NCBI GenBank assembly: GCA_900552335.1
Contig: URZL01000004.1
Coordinates: 1-64,000, forward strand
Direction of reading: 5' to 3'
Source of the DNA: an uncultured Mycoplasmatota bacterium
GTDB taxonomy: Bacteria > Bacillota_I > Bacilli_A > RF39 > UBA660
DNA: 64,000 bases
The position numbers and the translations under genes were made by a program. Numbering within the stretch: position 1 is the first letter of the stretch; every line of letters begins with the position of its first letter. Below the pieces are notes generated by a model. The model did not search any database and was not told the DNA's origin. It saw nothing but the letters and a program-made list of their open reading frames with translations. This document shows positions 24,841 to 33,772 of this stretch, piece by piece.

Positions 24841-24851
24841 TTATCGGAACC
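24824..24851 (-). other. dif: Chromosomal dif-like Xer recombination site
   Basis: Read on the - strand: XerC-type arm GGTTCCGATAA, centre TATATA, XerD-type arm TTATGTTAACT. This 11-6-11 structure closely follows the dif sites of B. subtilis and E. coli; the XerD arm differs by one base from that of B. subtilis (TTATGTAAACT). It lies where coding orientation switches and 6 kb from xerD. Confidence 0.8.
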
Positions 24852-25281
24852 AAGATATTATTATTTAAAAGACCTATTTTTTCTTATATTTATGGTCTTT
24901 TTTTATATTATAATGAAAGAATATTTTATTTATTTTTTATTACTATTAAATTAATTATTATCTATTTAGTCATATAATAAAAATTTGTTATAAATAAATT
25001 ACTTTTAAATTTTTCATAATGTAATGTTTTCTTAAAATAAATTTCTATATAAATATTAAATTTAACGTTTAATATTTATAATATTGTTCTATAATAATTC
25101 AATCACATCTTTAGGCGCACATTTTAAGCGTTTTTTTATTATTAAGTTTAACAACTATACATCTCGATTCTTCAGAAAACACATTCCTTTAAAAATTTAT
25201 TCATTCATTGTTATAGGATCGCATTTATTCTCTCCTCTATTGTCATCTAAATAAATAGGGGACTTGAACAAAAAAATATAC
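24852..25281. other. 430-bp AT-rich intergenic region right of dif
   Basis: Contains a terminator-like stem (24868-24904) and then no supported gene, RNA or repeat. The 24905-25080 part is almost purely A and T. A decayed gene cannot be excluded, but no long frame is seen on either strand. Confidence 0.6.
24868..24904 (+). terminator. Terminator downstream of dif
   Basis: AAAGACC / GGTCTTT stem with a 19-base AT loop and a T run. It would end transcription leaving the prophage. Confidence 0.6.
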
Positions 25282-26067
25282 CTAAATATTAGATACATTT
25301 CTGGATTGTATTTCAGCAATTTTGGAAAATACTTCACTAGCATTTGTTTCATTAATTTCTGTATATCCGAGTTCTCTTAAAGCTTGAACTTTTATAGTAT
25401 TTAATTCTAATGTTCTAGATAATTTTTCTTCCATTTTATGCTCAATTTGATTTACAAAGCGTTTATGAGATTCCGCAATTTTACTTTTAGATACTCCCCC
25501 ACCCTGATATAATCTCATTGCAGAGAACATAATACTTTCAAAAGTAAATTGTTCTTCCTCATCATAAACAAATTCCATTGGTTTTACAAATCCAGCTGCT
25601 TTGGCCATATAAGCTAAAATATATTTTAATTCTTTAGAACTTTCCATTGTTTGCAAATAATTATATAGATATTTATAAGTTTGATAACTAGATTCTTTTT
25701 CATCATCGTCTTCTAATTGTTCTTTCATAATATCAATAATATTGTTCATTAATTCTTTTTGTTTTGCATTTAAACCATCTAAAGAAGCATTAGTTGGTGA
25801 ATTTACAATTGTAGAATGTTCAAATAAACTATTAATTCTTGTTTCCACCTCTAAAATATAATCGGTATCAACCTTAATAGAATCCAACTCTTCAGCTGAT
25901 TTAATTCCTAATAAATTTAATAGTAATACTTTTTTATCCTTAGGCCATTTATTTAAATCATCTAATTCTAGATAATTATAAATCATTTGTCTAGATACTC
26001 CTAAAAATTTTGCTAATTTAACTTTTGATATTCCAAGTTCTCTTAAAATTTCATTTAATCTGTCCAT
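25282..26067 (-). CDS. XRE-like helix-turn-helix protein
   Basis: A 261-residue protein. Residues 5-35 form a DNA-binding helix-turn-helix (LGISKVKLAKFLGVSRQMIYNYL). The rest is acidic, helical and without a recognised domain (DEKESSYQTYKYLYNYLQ, KAAGFVKPMEFVYDEEEQF). An AGGAGG site precedes the ATG. Upstream lie two tandem TTGACA boxes (26104-26116, - strand) that could serve one or two promoters. It faces the terminus region; its targets are unknown. Confidence 0.65.
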   Translation of the reverse strand: MDRLNEILRELGISKVKLAKFLGVSRQMIYNYLELDDLNKWPKDKKVLLLNLLGIKSAEELDSIKVDTDYILEVETRINSLFEHSTIVNSPTNASLDGLNAKQKELMNNIIDIMKEQLEDDDEKESSYQTYKYLYNYLQTMESSKELKYILAYMAKAAGFVKPMEFVYDEEEQFTFESIMFSAMRLYQGGGVSKSKIAESHKRFVNQIEHKMEEKLSRTLELNTIKVQALRELGYTEINETNASEVFSKIAEIQSRNVSNI

Positions 26068-26132
26068 ACCTTAGAACCTCCTATTATCATTTTATCACTT
26101 ATGTGTCAATTGTCAAGGTGTAAAGTAAAAGT

Positions 26133-26159
26133 AAAGAAAAAGAAAGAAAAATTCTTTCT
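26133..26159 (-). terminator. Terminator of mnmA
   Basis: On the - strand AGAAAGAA / TTCTTTCT stem followed by a T-rich run, overlapping the mnmA stop. Confidence 0.7.
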
Positions 26160-27258
26160 ATAAATACCATAATTTTTGATTATTTTTTCTAACTTCTTTG
26201 ATAATTCCACCACCTAAACAAACTTCACCATCATATAATACACAAGCTTGACCAGGTGTTACAGATTTAACTCCTGAAGGATATTTAACTAATATTTCTG
26301 TATCATTAATCGATTCGATTTCTACCGCATTATCTGGTTGTCTATATCTAAATTTCGCACTTAATTTATTTGTGTTAGGCATAGTAATAAAATTAACATG
26401 ATCGATAACACACTCGGTACTAATTAAATAATCTTCATTTTCACTGATATATAAAATATTTTGATTTAAATCTTTTCCAACTACAAAGGTGCGATCAGAA
26501 TGACCACCTAAATTAAGGCCTCTTCTTTGACCAATTGTGTAATACATTAATCCAATGTGTTTTCCAACCACTTCATTTGTTTCAATATCTACTATATTTC
26601 CTTCTTTATTTGGCAGATAATTTTTTAAAAAGTTTTTAAAATTTCTTTCTCCAATAAAACAAATACCGGTAGAATCTTTTTTTGTTGCTGTGATTAATTC
26701 ATACTCCTCTGCTATTTTTCTTACAGCAGGTTTTTCTAAATCACCGACAGGAAATAAAACATTTTTTAATTGCTCTTTAGAAACTTGCGATAAGAAATAA
26801 GACTGATCTTTATTATTATCTACACCTCTAAGTAAATTACCATCTTTCATTCTAGCATAATGTCCGGTTGCAATATAGTCTGCGCCTAATTCTCTTGCTT
26901 TTTTAGCAAACATATCAAATTTAATATATTTATTACACATTACATCTGGATTTGGTGTTCTTCCTAACTTCAATTCATCTAAAAAGTAAGTGAAAACATA
27001 ATCCCAATATTCTTTAACAAAGTCAACTCTATGTAGAGAAATCCCAATTTTTTTACAAACTTCCAAGGCATCATTATAGTCTTGTTCTTGAGGACATATA
27101 TTTTCATTTAGAGTAGGGTTACCTAAAATATCATTATTTAAACTAGCATCCCAGTTTCTCATAAATAAGCCAATTACTTCATAACCTTGTTTTTTTAATA
27201 AAATGGCGGCTACACTACTATCGACTCCCCCACTCATACCAATTACTACTTTTTTCAT
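26158..27258 (-). CDS. mnmA: tRNA-specific 2-thiouridylase
   Basis: Installs the 2-thio group on U34 of tRNAs for Lys, Glu and Gln. The N-terminal PP-loop GMSGGVDSSVAA activates the tRNA base with ATP. The two catalytic cysteines sit in NPDVMCNKYIKFD (about 107) and STGICFIGERNF (about 206). The C-terminal beta-barrel is present. Length 366 matches the family. In such bacteria a cysteine desulfurase supplies sulfur; SufS at 37-38 kb is the only one in the window. Confidence 0.96.
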   Translation of the reverse strand: MKKVVIGMSGGVDSSVAAILLKKQGYEVIGLFMRNWDASLNNDILGNPTLNENICPQEQDYNDALEVCKKIGISLHRVDFVKEYWDYVFTYFLDELKLGRTPNPDVMCNKYIKFDMFAKKARELGADYIATGHYARMKDGNLLRGVDNNKDQSYFLSQVSKEQLKNVLFPVGDLEKPAVRKIAEEYELITATKKDSTGICFIGERNFKNFLKNYLPNKEGNIVDIETNEVVGKHIGLMYYTIGQRRGLNLGGHSDRTFVVGKDLNQNILYISENEDYLISTECVIDHVNFITMPNTNKLSAKFRYRQPDNAVEIESINDTEILVKYPSGVKSVTPGQACVLYDGEVCLGGGIIKEVRKNNQKLWYL

Positions 27259-27305
27259 ACTATCGCCTTCATTCTTGAAACATTATAACATTTTTAAAGT
27301 AAAAG

Positions 27306-27328
27306 AAAAAGAGAAAAAACTCTTTCTA
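27306..27328 (-). terminator. Terminator of the 27342 gene
   Basis: AAAGAG / CTCTTT stem on the - strand followed by T residues. Confidence 0.6.
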
Positions 27329-27341
27329 TAGAAATATTTTA

Positions 27342-28751
27342 TTAATAGCGACGGTTTAATTGTTTATAAGGCTTTATATCTTTTTTGTAAACTCTATCTC
27401 GATCTACTAAAACAAGCGGATTTTGTTTAAACCACTCAGGTAAAGAATCTACATCTGTCGTATCTGCCTCCAAGTAAGAATCCAATAAAAAAGCATTTGT
27501 ACCACATTCCCCATTTATTAGAGTATCGTTTAATATATATCCTAAGTCTTTCAAAGATTGGTTCCATTTTTCAAAAATTTCTGGAGGAATAAAAGATGCT
27601 GAACGAGATAAATATTTCTGAACTTCTAATCCTAACGTTACGATTTCTTCTTTATTTCGGATATATTGTTCTTCTTCATTTTTTAAAATTAAATAAAGAT
27701 TAGGACAAATAACATCCTCATAAGACCATTTAAAATTAACAAGTTTAAATACATAATCCCCGATTTTATAACAATTAGCAGTAGAACCGCCCCCAATAAA
27801 TTTGCATTCTTTGGATTTACTTAAATCTAAATATTTGGTAGTCCATTCATATAAAACTGGCAATAGTTCACTATCTAAAACTTTTTCACAATGAGTTTGT
27901 TCCATAAGCTTCATCAAATAACGCAATCGAAAGGTTAATTCTTGATTTATTTTTTCTTCATATTTTTTAAATAAAGTAAGATAAAAACTATTAGTTGTTT
28001 GATAATACAAATTAATATTGGATTCTAATTCTTTCTTGTCATTATAGTATAAAAACTCTGCTAACTTATTTTTTTCATAATTTTTTAAAATGAAAGAACG
28101 AATTTTTATATAATCTATTTCATGATATTTTTTGATATGAGCGGCTAGTAAAGATACATCTGACACATCCATGTATTCTGGAATTCCCTTTTCTTTAAAC
28201 ATACTGATTTGTTCATAACTCTGAGGGATATCCGTTAAATAATCCAGTATATTTGGATATATTTCTTTAAAAAAAGGATAATCGTTTTCTACCAAATAAT
28301 TCATAAATAGATATCTAATATGTAGATCTTGATGATTTTTAAAATATTCCGTTAATCGTAGATTCTCTTTATTGGTAATGATATAGAAAAAAACTACTTT
28401 TAATTTATTTTCATCTAATATTTCAGGATGTCTTAACACGAAATCAGTACCATATTTTGTATGAGATAAAATAGCAAACAATTTACTTTGATCAATTAAA
28501 CTATAAAGTTCACTATATTTTTCTAATAAATAATTTATTTCTAAATGAAATTCATCTATATCATAGATCATTTCGAAGCATAAAGAAGGATACAAATCCA
28601 TAATTTGTTCTAAAAAAATCTTTATAAAAGATACTTTATCTGGTTGATTTCTAATGAATTGAAGGAGATTATTTTTATTACCAGGATAAGATAAATAAGT
28701 AGATAGAAATTCTATATTTCCTTTTGTTAGTTCTTTTATCACATTACACAT
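27342..28751 (-). CDS. Unassigned protein with possible kinase-like C-terminal lobe
   Basis: A 469-residue cytosolic protein. The first 310 residues are helical with many aromatic and acidic positions, perhaps a repeat-like solenoid, and show no known domain. Near residue 325 the segment KFIGGGSTANCYKIGDYVFKLVN resembles the glycine-rich loop plus beta-3 lysine of protein-kinase-like folds. A later LVDRDRVYKKD stretch does not give a convincing catalytic loop. I cannot name a function. Monocistronic with its own terminator. Confidence 0.6.
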   Translation of the reverse strand: MCNVIKELTKGNIEFLSTYLSYPGNKNNLLQFIRNQPDKVSFIKIFLEQIMDLYPSLCFEMIYDIDEFHLEINYLLEKYSELYSLIDQSKLFAILSHTKYGTDFVLRHPEILDENKLKVVFFYIITNKENLRLTEYFKNHQDLHIRYLFMNYLVENDYPFFKEIYPNILDYLTDIPQSYEQISMFKEKGIPEYMDVSDVSLLAAHIKKYHEIDYIKIRSFILKNYEKNKLAEFLYYNDKKELESNINLYYQTTNSFYLTLFKKYEEKINQELTFRLRYLMKLMEQTHCEKVLDSELLPVLYEWTTKYLDLSKSKECKFIGGGSTANCYKIGDYVFKLVNFKWSYEDVICPNLYLILKNEEEQYIRNKEEIVTLGLEVQKYLSRSASFIPPEIFEKWNQSLKDLGYILNDTLINGECGTNAFLLDSYLEADTTDVDSLPEWFKQNPLVLVDRDRVYKKDIKPYKQLNRRY

Positions 28752-28805
28752 GAAATCATCTCTCTTTTAATTGTTTTTATTATACTAATTAAGAATAAAA
28801 AGTCA

Positions 28806-28833
28806 ATAAAAAAAGAACTAATTATTGTTCTTT
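28806..28833 (-). terminator. Terminator of spoIIM-like gene
   Basis: AAAGAAC / GTTCTTT stem with a T run on the - strand, ending at the gene's stop codon. Confidence 0.75.
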
Positions 28834-29458
28834 AAATAGAAATTAGTTGTATAAAGTAAGGAGTAACAAATGTCTCTAAAAGACTATATAAAATAATGCC
28901 AACGATAGAGAAAAGCAATATCTTTAAATAACCATTCATAATAACTTTAGAATTAATATCTAATTTATTAAAAATGCTATAGATAAAATAAATAGAAATT
29001 TTTAGTGCATAAATAACTAAAATAGTAAACAAAATATAAATTAATAAATTAGGAATGATATAAATGATTGTATACAAAATTCCTTTAGCGCCAAATGATA
29101 GAATAAAAGAAGTAACAGAGAAACCTAAAATAAAACTTTTAAAAAAATAAATAAATAGAATAAAAGAAATTCCAATAACAGAAATACCTAATAAAAAAAC
29201 GGAAATGAATAAAATAAAATTTGATAAAAATGCATTCATAAAACAAGATAAATAGTTTAACTGATTTTCTTTAATATTTCCAATATAAGAGGTCATATAA
29301 TCTTTTACATAACTTTGATCTGTTTTAGATAAAATCGTCATAAAGACGGTACCAGCAATAAATCCTATAATAAATAACAAACAAATGATAGAGAATATTT
29401 TTTTGTTTTGTTTTAATTTAGAATGAAATGCGTTTTTTAGTTTGTCCAATTGTTTCAT
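28832..29458 (-). CDS. spoIIM: SpoIIM-family membrane protein
   Basis: A 208-residue polytopic membrane protein with five hydrophobic segments. The first helix region with GFIAGTVFMTIL, the FMNAFLSNFILFISVFLLGISVIGI segment and the FFKSFILGFSVTSFILSFGAKG block fit the SpoIIM/DUF95 family. In Bacillus SpoIIM acts with SpoIID and SpoIIP in septal peptidoglycan removal during engulfment. Non-sporulating relatives exist, so sporulation function is supported mainly by the other spore genes in the window. Confidence 0.8.
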   Translation of the reverse strand: MKQLDKLKNAFHSKLKQNKKIFSIICLLFIIGFIAGTVFMTILSKTDQSYVKDYMTSYIGNIKENQLNYLSCFMNAFLSNFILFISVFLLGISVIGISFILFIYFFKSFILGFSVTSFILSFGAKGILYTIIYIIPNLLIYILFTILVIYALKISIYFIYSIFNKLDINSKVIMNGYLKILLFSIVGIILYSLLETFVTPYFIQLISI

Positions 29459-29548
29459 ATCATCACCTATTTCATACTATGTTTTTATAAACAAAATATT
29501 CCATTTTTAATTATTTTATATTATAATGGTAATTAATAGAGGTGAAAC

Positions 29549-29656
29549 ATGAAAAATCAAAAAAAGAAAAAAATAAATGGAACTAAAATAGCCGCTATTT
29601 TAATGTTAGTCGCTATGATAGCATCTTTTATATCCATGTGTTTTATGTATTTTTAA
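29549..29656 (+). CDS. 35-residue single-pass membrane peptide
   Basis: MKNQKKKKINGTKIAAILM begins a peptide with a lysine-rich N-terminus and one hydrophobic helix (residues 14-35). GAGGTG lies six bases before the ATG and a terminator follows directly, so it is a complete small transcription unit. Composition and size recall the DUF4044-type small membrane proteins of Firmicutes, which I cannot confirm by eye. Function unknown. Confidence 0.5.
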   Translation: MKNQKKKKINGTKIAAILMLVAMIASFISMCFMYF

Positions 29657-29688
29657 AAAAATAGATACCAATAAGTATCTATTTTAAT
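29655..29688. terminator. Bidirectional terminator
   Basis: AAAATAGATAC / GTATCTATTTT stem between the small membrane gene and the end of deoB. Confidence 0.85.
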
Positions 29689-30836
29689 TTGTCTAAAAAG
29701 CTATTTCCATTTGGTGATTTTACCTGAAAGTTATCAGCAATGGTAGCTCCAATATCACTAAATGAATTTAATTCATCTATGTATCCGTTTTGTTGAAATT
29801 TCTTAGAGTAAACAAGAATTGGTGTATTTTCCCTTGTATGATCTGTTCCTTTATAAGTTGGATCATTTCCATGATCTGCTGTAATAATCATTAAATCATC
29901 AAATCTTAATAAATCCATAATTTTTGGTAAATGATCATCAAATTCTTTCAAAGCATTCGCATACCCTATTGGATTTCTTCTATGTCCATATTTAGAATCA
30001 AAATCATTTAGATTTGCGAATAATAAGCCATGATAGTTTTCTTTTAATCCATCTTCTATTTTATGAATTCCATCTAAATTATCCGTTGTTCTAACATAAT
30101 GACTAATACCAGAATAATTAAAAATATCACATATTTTTCCAATAGAATTTACATCATAATGTTCATTATTTAGGTAATTTAATACGGTATCATAGGCTGG
30201 ATCCAAAGCATAATCGTGACGATTAGGAGTACGAGTAAAATTTCCTGGTGTTCCAATAAATGGACGAGCAATAATTCTTCCTACTTTCCATTCTGGTTTT
30301 AAAGTAATTTCACGAGCAATTTCACAAATTTTATATAGTTCTTCCAAAGGAACCACTTCTTCATGAGCAGCTATTTGAAGAACACTATCTGCCGAAGTAT
30401 AGACAATAATACTTCCTGTTTTCATATGTTCTTCACCTAAATCTTTAATAATTTCTGTACCACTTGCTGCTATATTACCAATTACTTTTCTTCCTGTTCT
30501 TTTCTCTAATTCTTGAATCAATTCTTTAGGAAAACCAGTATTCAGAAAAGTTTTAAAAGGTGTTTTTGTAATGACACCCATCATTTCTAAATGTCCTGTC
30601 AAAGTATCTTTTCCATTGCTGACTTCATTTGCTTTTGTATAATAACCTACTACTGAATCTTTTTTTTGGTAAAGTAAGTTATATAGACCTAATTTTTTTA
30701 AATTAGGAAGTTCTACTTTAGCAGTTTCGATGGCATGCTTAATGGTGTTTGTACCTTCATCATCATATTTTTTAGCGTCTTTTGCTGCCCCTACTCCAGC
30801 TGAATCTAATACAATTAATAATATTCTTTTAAACAT
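29679..30836 (-). CDS. deoB: Phosphopentomutase
   Basis: Interconverts ribose-1-/deoxyribose-1-phosphate and the 5-phosphates in nucleoside salvage. A member of the alkaline-phosphatase superfamily: metal-binding LDSAGVGA at the N-terminus, and the conserved ITADHGNDPTYKGTDHTREN block near residue 320. The start at 30836 follows GAGGAGG, which lies in the last codons of xerD. The longer reading begins inside xerD and is rejected. Length 385 fits. Transcribed with xerD. Confidence 0.95.
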   Translation of the reverse strand: MFKRILLIVLDSAGVGAAKDAKKYDDEGTNTIKHAIETAKVELPNLKKLGLYNLLYQKKDSVVGYYTKANEVSNGKDTLTGHLEMMGVITKTPFKTFLNTGFPKELIQELEKRTGRKVIGNIAASGTEIIKDLGEEHMKTGSIIVYTSADSVLQIAAHEEVVPLEELYKICEIAREITLKPEWKVGRIIARPFIGTPGNFTRTPNRHDYALDPAYDTVLNYLNNEHYDVNSIGKICDIFNYSGISHYVRTTDNLDGIHKIEDGLKENYHGLLFANLNDFDSKYGHRRNPIGYANALKEFDDHLPKIMDLLRFDDLMIITADHGNDPTYKGTDHTRENTPILVYSKKFQQNGYIDELNSFSDIGATIADNFQVKSPNGNSFLDKLK

Positions 30837-30837
30837 T

Positions 30838-31716
30838 TTATTCCTCCTCATCTTCACCATGTGGGTGAAATTTTGCATAGGCATCTTTCAATACTTGATT
30901 GGAAACATGCGTATAAATTTGGGTTGTGCTGATATCAGAATGCCCTAATAATTCTTGTATAGACCTCAAATCTGCACCATTTTCTAACATATGAGTTGCG
31001 AAACTATGTCGCAAAGTGTGTGGTGTAAAGGAATTCTTGATATTTCTTTTTATAGCTTGTTTTTTAATGGTCTTAAAAAATGATTGTCTACTAATTGCTT
31101 GTCCTCTATTATTTAAAAACAAATCATCTACATTTTTTTTATTCAAAAGAGGTCTGTACTCATTGATATAAAGATTTAAATAATGAAGGGCATATTCTCC
31201 AATTGGAACCATCCTCTCTTTGCTTCCTTTCCCCATAACACGAAGTGTTCCCATATCTAAATCAATATTGTATAGTTTAAGAGAAACTAGTTCACTAATT
31301 CGAAGTCCAGAAGAATACATTAGCTCTAACATCGCCTTATCACGATATGCATAAGGAGAAGTTAAATCTACTTCTAAAACCTTCATAATTTCTTCTTTTG
31401 TCAGTACTTTTGGTAATTTTTTTGTTGTTTTTAATCGATCTACATTTTGAATTGGGTTTGTTTTTACTAATTTTTCAATTAACAAAAAATTATAGAAACT
31501 AGTTAATACATTTAGATGATGATTGATGGTTTTAGGATTATCTTTTTTTTGCAAAATTTGAATATACTCTGAAATATCTTTTTCTTTTACCATTTTTAAA
31601 TCTTTTTTCATTATTTTTTCAAATTCTAATAATGCATAACGATATGTTTGAATGGTATTATTGCTATATTTTAAATCAATCAGTAAATAATTTAAAAACA
31701 AATCTATCTCTTTCAT
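30838..31716 (-). CDS. xerD: Tyrosine recombinase XerD
   Basis: Resolves chromosome dimers at dif together with XerC, activated by FtsK/SpoIIIE. The N-terminal core-binding SAM-like domain (residues 1-85) and the catalytic domain are present, with the residues R in SSGLRISEL, K in GKGSKERMVP, H-R in HTLRHSFATHM, H in LLGHSDI and nucleophile Y in IYTHVS. Length 292 is typical of XerD. It lies only 6 kb from the dif-like site and its product probably also integrates the prophage there. Overlapping signals couple it to deoB. Confidence 0.93.
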   Translation of the reverse strand: MKEIDLFLNYLLIDLKYSNNTIQTYRYALLEFEKIMKKDLKMVKEKDISEYIQILQKKDNPKTINHHLNVLTSFYNFLLIEKLVKTNPIQNVDRLKTTKKLPKVLTKEEIMKVLEVDLTSPYAYRDKAMLELMYSSGLRISELVSLKLYNIDLDMGTLRVMGKGSKERMVPIGEYALHYLNLYINEYRPLLNKKNVDDLFLNNRGQAISRQSFFKTIKKQAIKRNIKNSFTPHTLRHSFATHMLENGADLRSIQELLGHSDISTTQIYTHVSNQVLKDAYAKFHPHGEDEEE

Positions 31717-31757
31717 ATGATTCCCTCATTTTATTATAAAATATTTTTTTTGAAAAG

Positions 31758-33698
31758 CTACTTCATAATATTTAAAATCTTTTCTAGTAAACTATTAAAA
31801 TCAAAAGAACAAGCTTTTAAAACGTCATCTTTATTTCCACTCTTACCAAATTGATCTAAAGTGCATAAATATTTTTTGTTGTATACATATCCTTCCCAAC
31901 CATAGGAAGAACCTGCCTCTATAACAAATTTTTTATATCCTTTTGGTAAAATTTCTTCTTGTTCCGCTTCACTTAATTCTTCAAACAATTCACGATTTGG
32001 CATACTAACAACACGAAGAGGAATTTGATGGTCCCTTTTCAAAGCATTCGCAATATAAATAGCTGTATGTACATCGGTTCCAGTTGCTATAATGATACCT
32101 TTAAAATGATCTTCTTCTTGTATAATGTAGGCTCCTTTTTCGATATTTCTTTTAGAATGAGAGAGAATTGGATATTCTACCCTAGATAATAATAAAGCAC
32201 ATGGTTCTTTTCTTTTCAAAATTGATCGATAACAACCAATTAATTCATTTGCGTCACATGGTCTATATACTTTAAAATTTGGGATAGATCTTAATGACGC
32301 TATTTGTTCGATTGGTTGATGGGTTGGACCATCTTCTCCTATATTAATCGAATCATGAGAAAAAATATAAGTTACAGGAAGCTTTAATAAAGCACTCATT
32401 CGAATACTAGGCTTTAAATAATCAGAAAAAGCTAAAAAAGTAGATCCAAATGGTCTAAAATGCTCAATAGCAAGTCCATTTAAAATGGCTCCCATTGCGT
32501 GTTCTCTTACGCCAAAATAGATATTTTGCCCTGTATAATGGTTAATTTCAATATCACCTTTATTTTCTAGATAAGTTCCAGTAGGATAAGCTAAATCAGC
32601 AGAACCTACTATCATAGAAGGAATATAGGGAGATAAATAATTTAATATTTTTAAATTACTTACTCTAGTGGCCTCTTTTTCATCTAATGTAATATTAAAT
32701 TCTAACTGATCAATCTCTATTTTTTCTGGCTCAAAATAGAATTGAAACTTTCTTTTTTGCTCAGAACTTAATTGACTATATATTTGATAGTTTTTTGTCC
32801 ATTTATCATATTCTGAGTAAACTCTACTAGAAATTTGTTTTTGAAAGGTTCCTCTAGCTTCATCATCTACATAAAAAGGATTGAAAGGAATATTCCATTT
32901 TTGCTTTAATTGATGAATATCTTCTTCTGTTAAAACAGCTCCATGCACTTTATTAGTATTTTCTAGTAAAGAATCTTTCCCTAAAGTGGTTTTGATTTCA
33001 ATAATCGTTGGCTTTTTATTTTTTTTAGCCTTTTCTATTGCTCGGTCAATTTCTTTTATATTATTCCCATCTTTTACTAAAATACTATCCCAACCCATAC
33101 TTTCAAATTTCAAAGGGATGTTTTCTCTAAAGGTCTTATTAGTATCACTGGATAAACAAATATGATTAGAGTCATATAGAACAATTAAATTATTTAGTCC
33201 TAGAGCGCCAGCTAAACTTGCCGCTTCATTAGTTATCCCTTCCATTAAGTCACCATCACTACATAAAACATAAATTTTATGGTGAATCAAACCATTGGAT
33301 TCTTCTTCTAATTTTGCTTCGGCTAGTGCCATACCTACCGCTGAAGCAAAACCTTGACCCAAAGGACCTGTTGTCATATCAACTCCAGGCGTAACATTTA
33401 TTTCTGGATGTCCTGGTGTTCTAGAATTGATTTTTCTAAACTGTTTTAAGTCATTTATTGTTAAATAATCTGCCATAAATAAAGTAGCATATAATAAAGC
33501 ACTTCCATGACCCGCTGATAGAACAAAACGATCTCTATTAATCCATTTTGGATCATTTACATTAAAATTGAGATGTTTTGAATAAAGTGTATATAAAATA
33601 GGCGCTGCTCCTAAAACAATTCCAGAATGACCACTATTTGCTTCTTTTATCATATCAATTCCTAATGATTTTATATTATTTATAATTCTTTCATTCAT
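31758..33698 (-). CDS. tkt: Transketolase
   Basis: Thiamine-diphosphate enzyme of the non-oxidative pentose phosphate pathway. Visible are the substrate-binding SGHSGIVLGAAP, the ThDP motif CSDGDLMEGI...NLIVLYDSNHI, the GPLGQGFASAVGMALAE helix and the C-terminal pyrimidine domain with FGVREHAMGAI and THQPIEQIASLR. The start at 33698 follows AAGGGTGAT; the upstream in-frame start lacks a ribosome site. At 646 residues it is full length. With deoB nearby it supports pentose interconversion. Confidence 0.95.
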   Translation of the reverse strand: MNERIINNIKSLGIDMIKEANSGHSGIVLGAAPILYTLYSKHLNFNVNDPKWINRDRFVLSAGHGSALLYATLFMADYLTINDLKQFRKINSRTPGHPEINVTPGVDMTTGPLGQGFASAVGMALAEAKLEEESNGLIHHKIYVLCSDGDLMEGITNEAASLAGALGLNNLIVLYDSNHICLSSDTNKTFRENIPLKFESMGWDSILVKDGNNIKEIDRAIEKAKKNKKPTIIEIKTTLGKDSLLENTNKVHGAVLTEEDIHQLKQKWNIPFNPFYVDDEARGTFQKQISSRVYSEYDKWTKNYQIYSQLSSEQKRKFQFYFEPEKIEIDQLEFNITLDEKEATRVSNLKILNYLSPYIPSMIVGSADLAYPTGTYLENKGDIEINHYTGQNIYFGVREHAMGAILNGLAIEHFRPFGSTFLAFSDYLKPSIRMSALLKLPVTYIFSHDSINIGEDGPTHQPIEQIASLRSIPNFKVYRPCDANELIGCYRSILKRKEPCALLLSRVEYPILSHSKRNIEKGAYIIQEEDHFKGIIIATGTDVHTAIYIANALKRDHQIPLRVVSMPNRELFEELSEAEQEEILPKGYKKFVIEAGSSYGWEGYVYNKKYLCTLDQFGKSGNKDDVLKACSFDFNSLLEKILNIMK

Positions 33699-33742
33699 AT
33701 TATCACCCTTATTATTCACTATATAGTATACCATGAAAATAA

Positions 33743-33772
33743 AAAAAATAGGTACACTAAATACCTATTTTT
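33743..33772 (-). terminator. Terminator of lepB
   Basis: AAATAGGTA-tttagtg-TACCTATTT stem with a long T run on the - strand, overlapping the lepB stop. Confidence 0.85.

Noticed and set aside
30838..31716. XerD considered as the phage integrase
   Set aside because: It is 6 kb outside the repeats, operon-linked to deoB and has the length and motifs of house-keeping XerD; the phage more likely borrows it.
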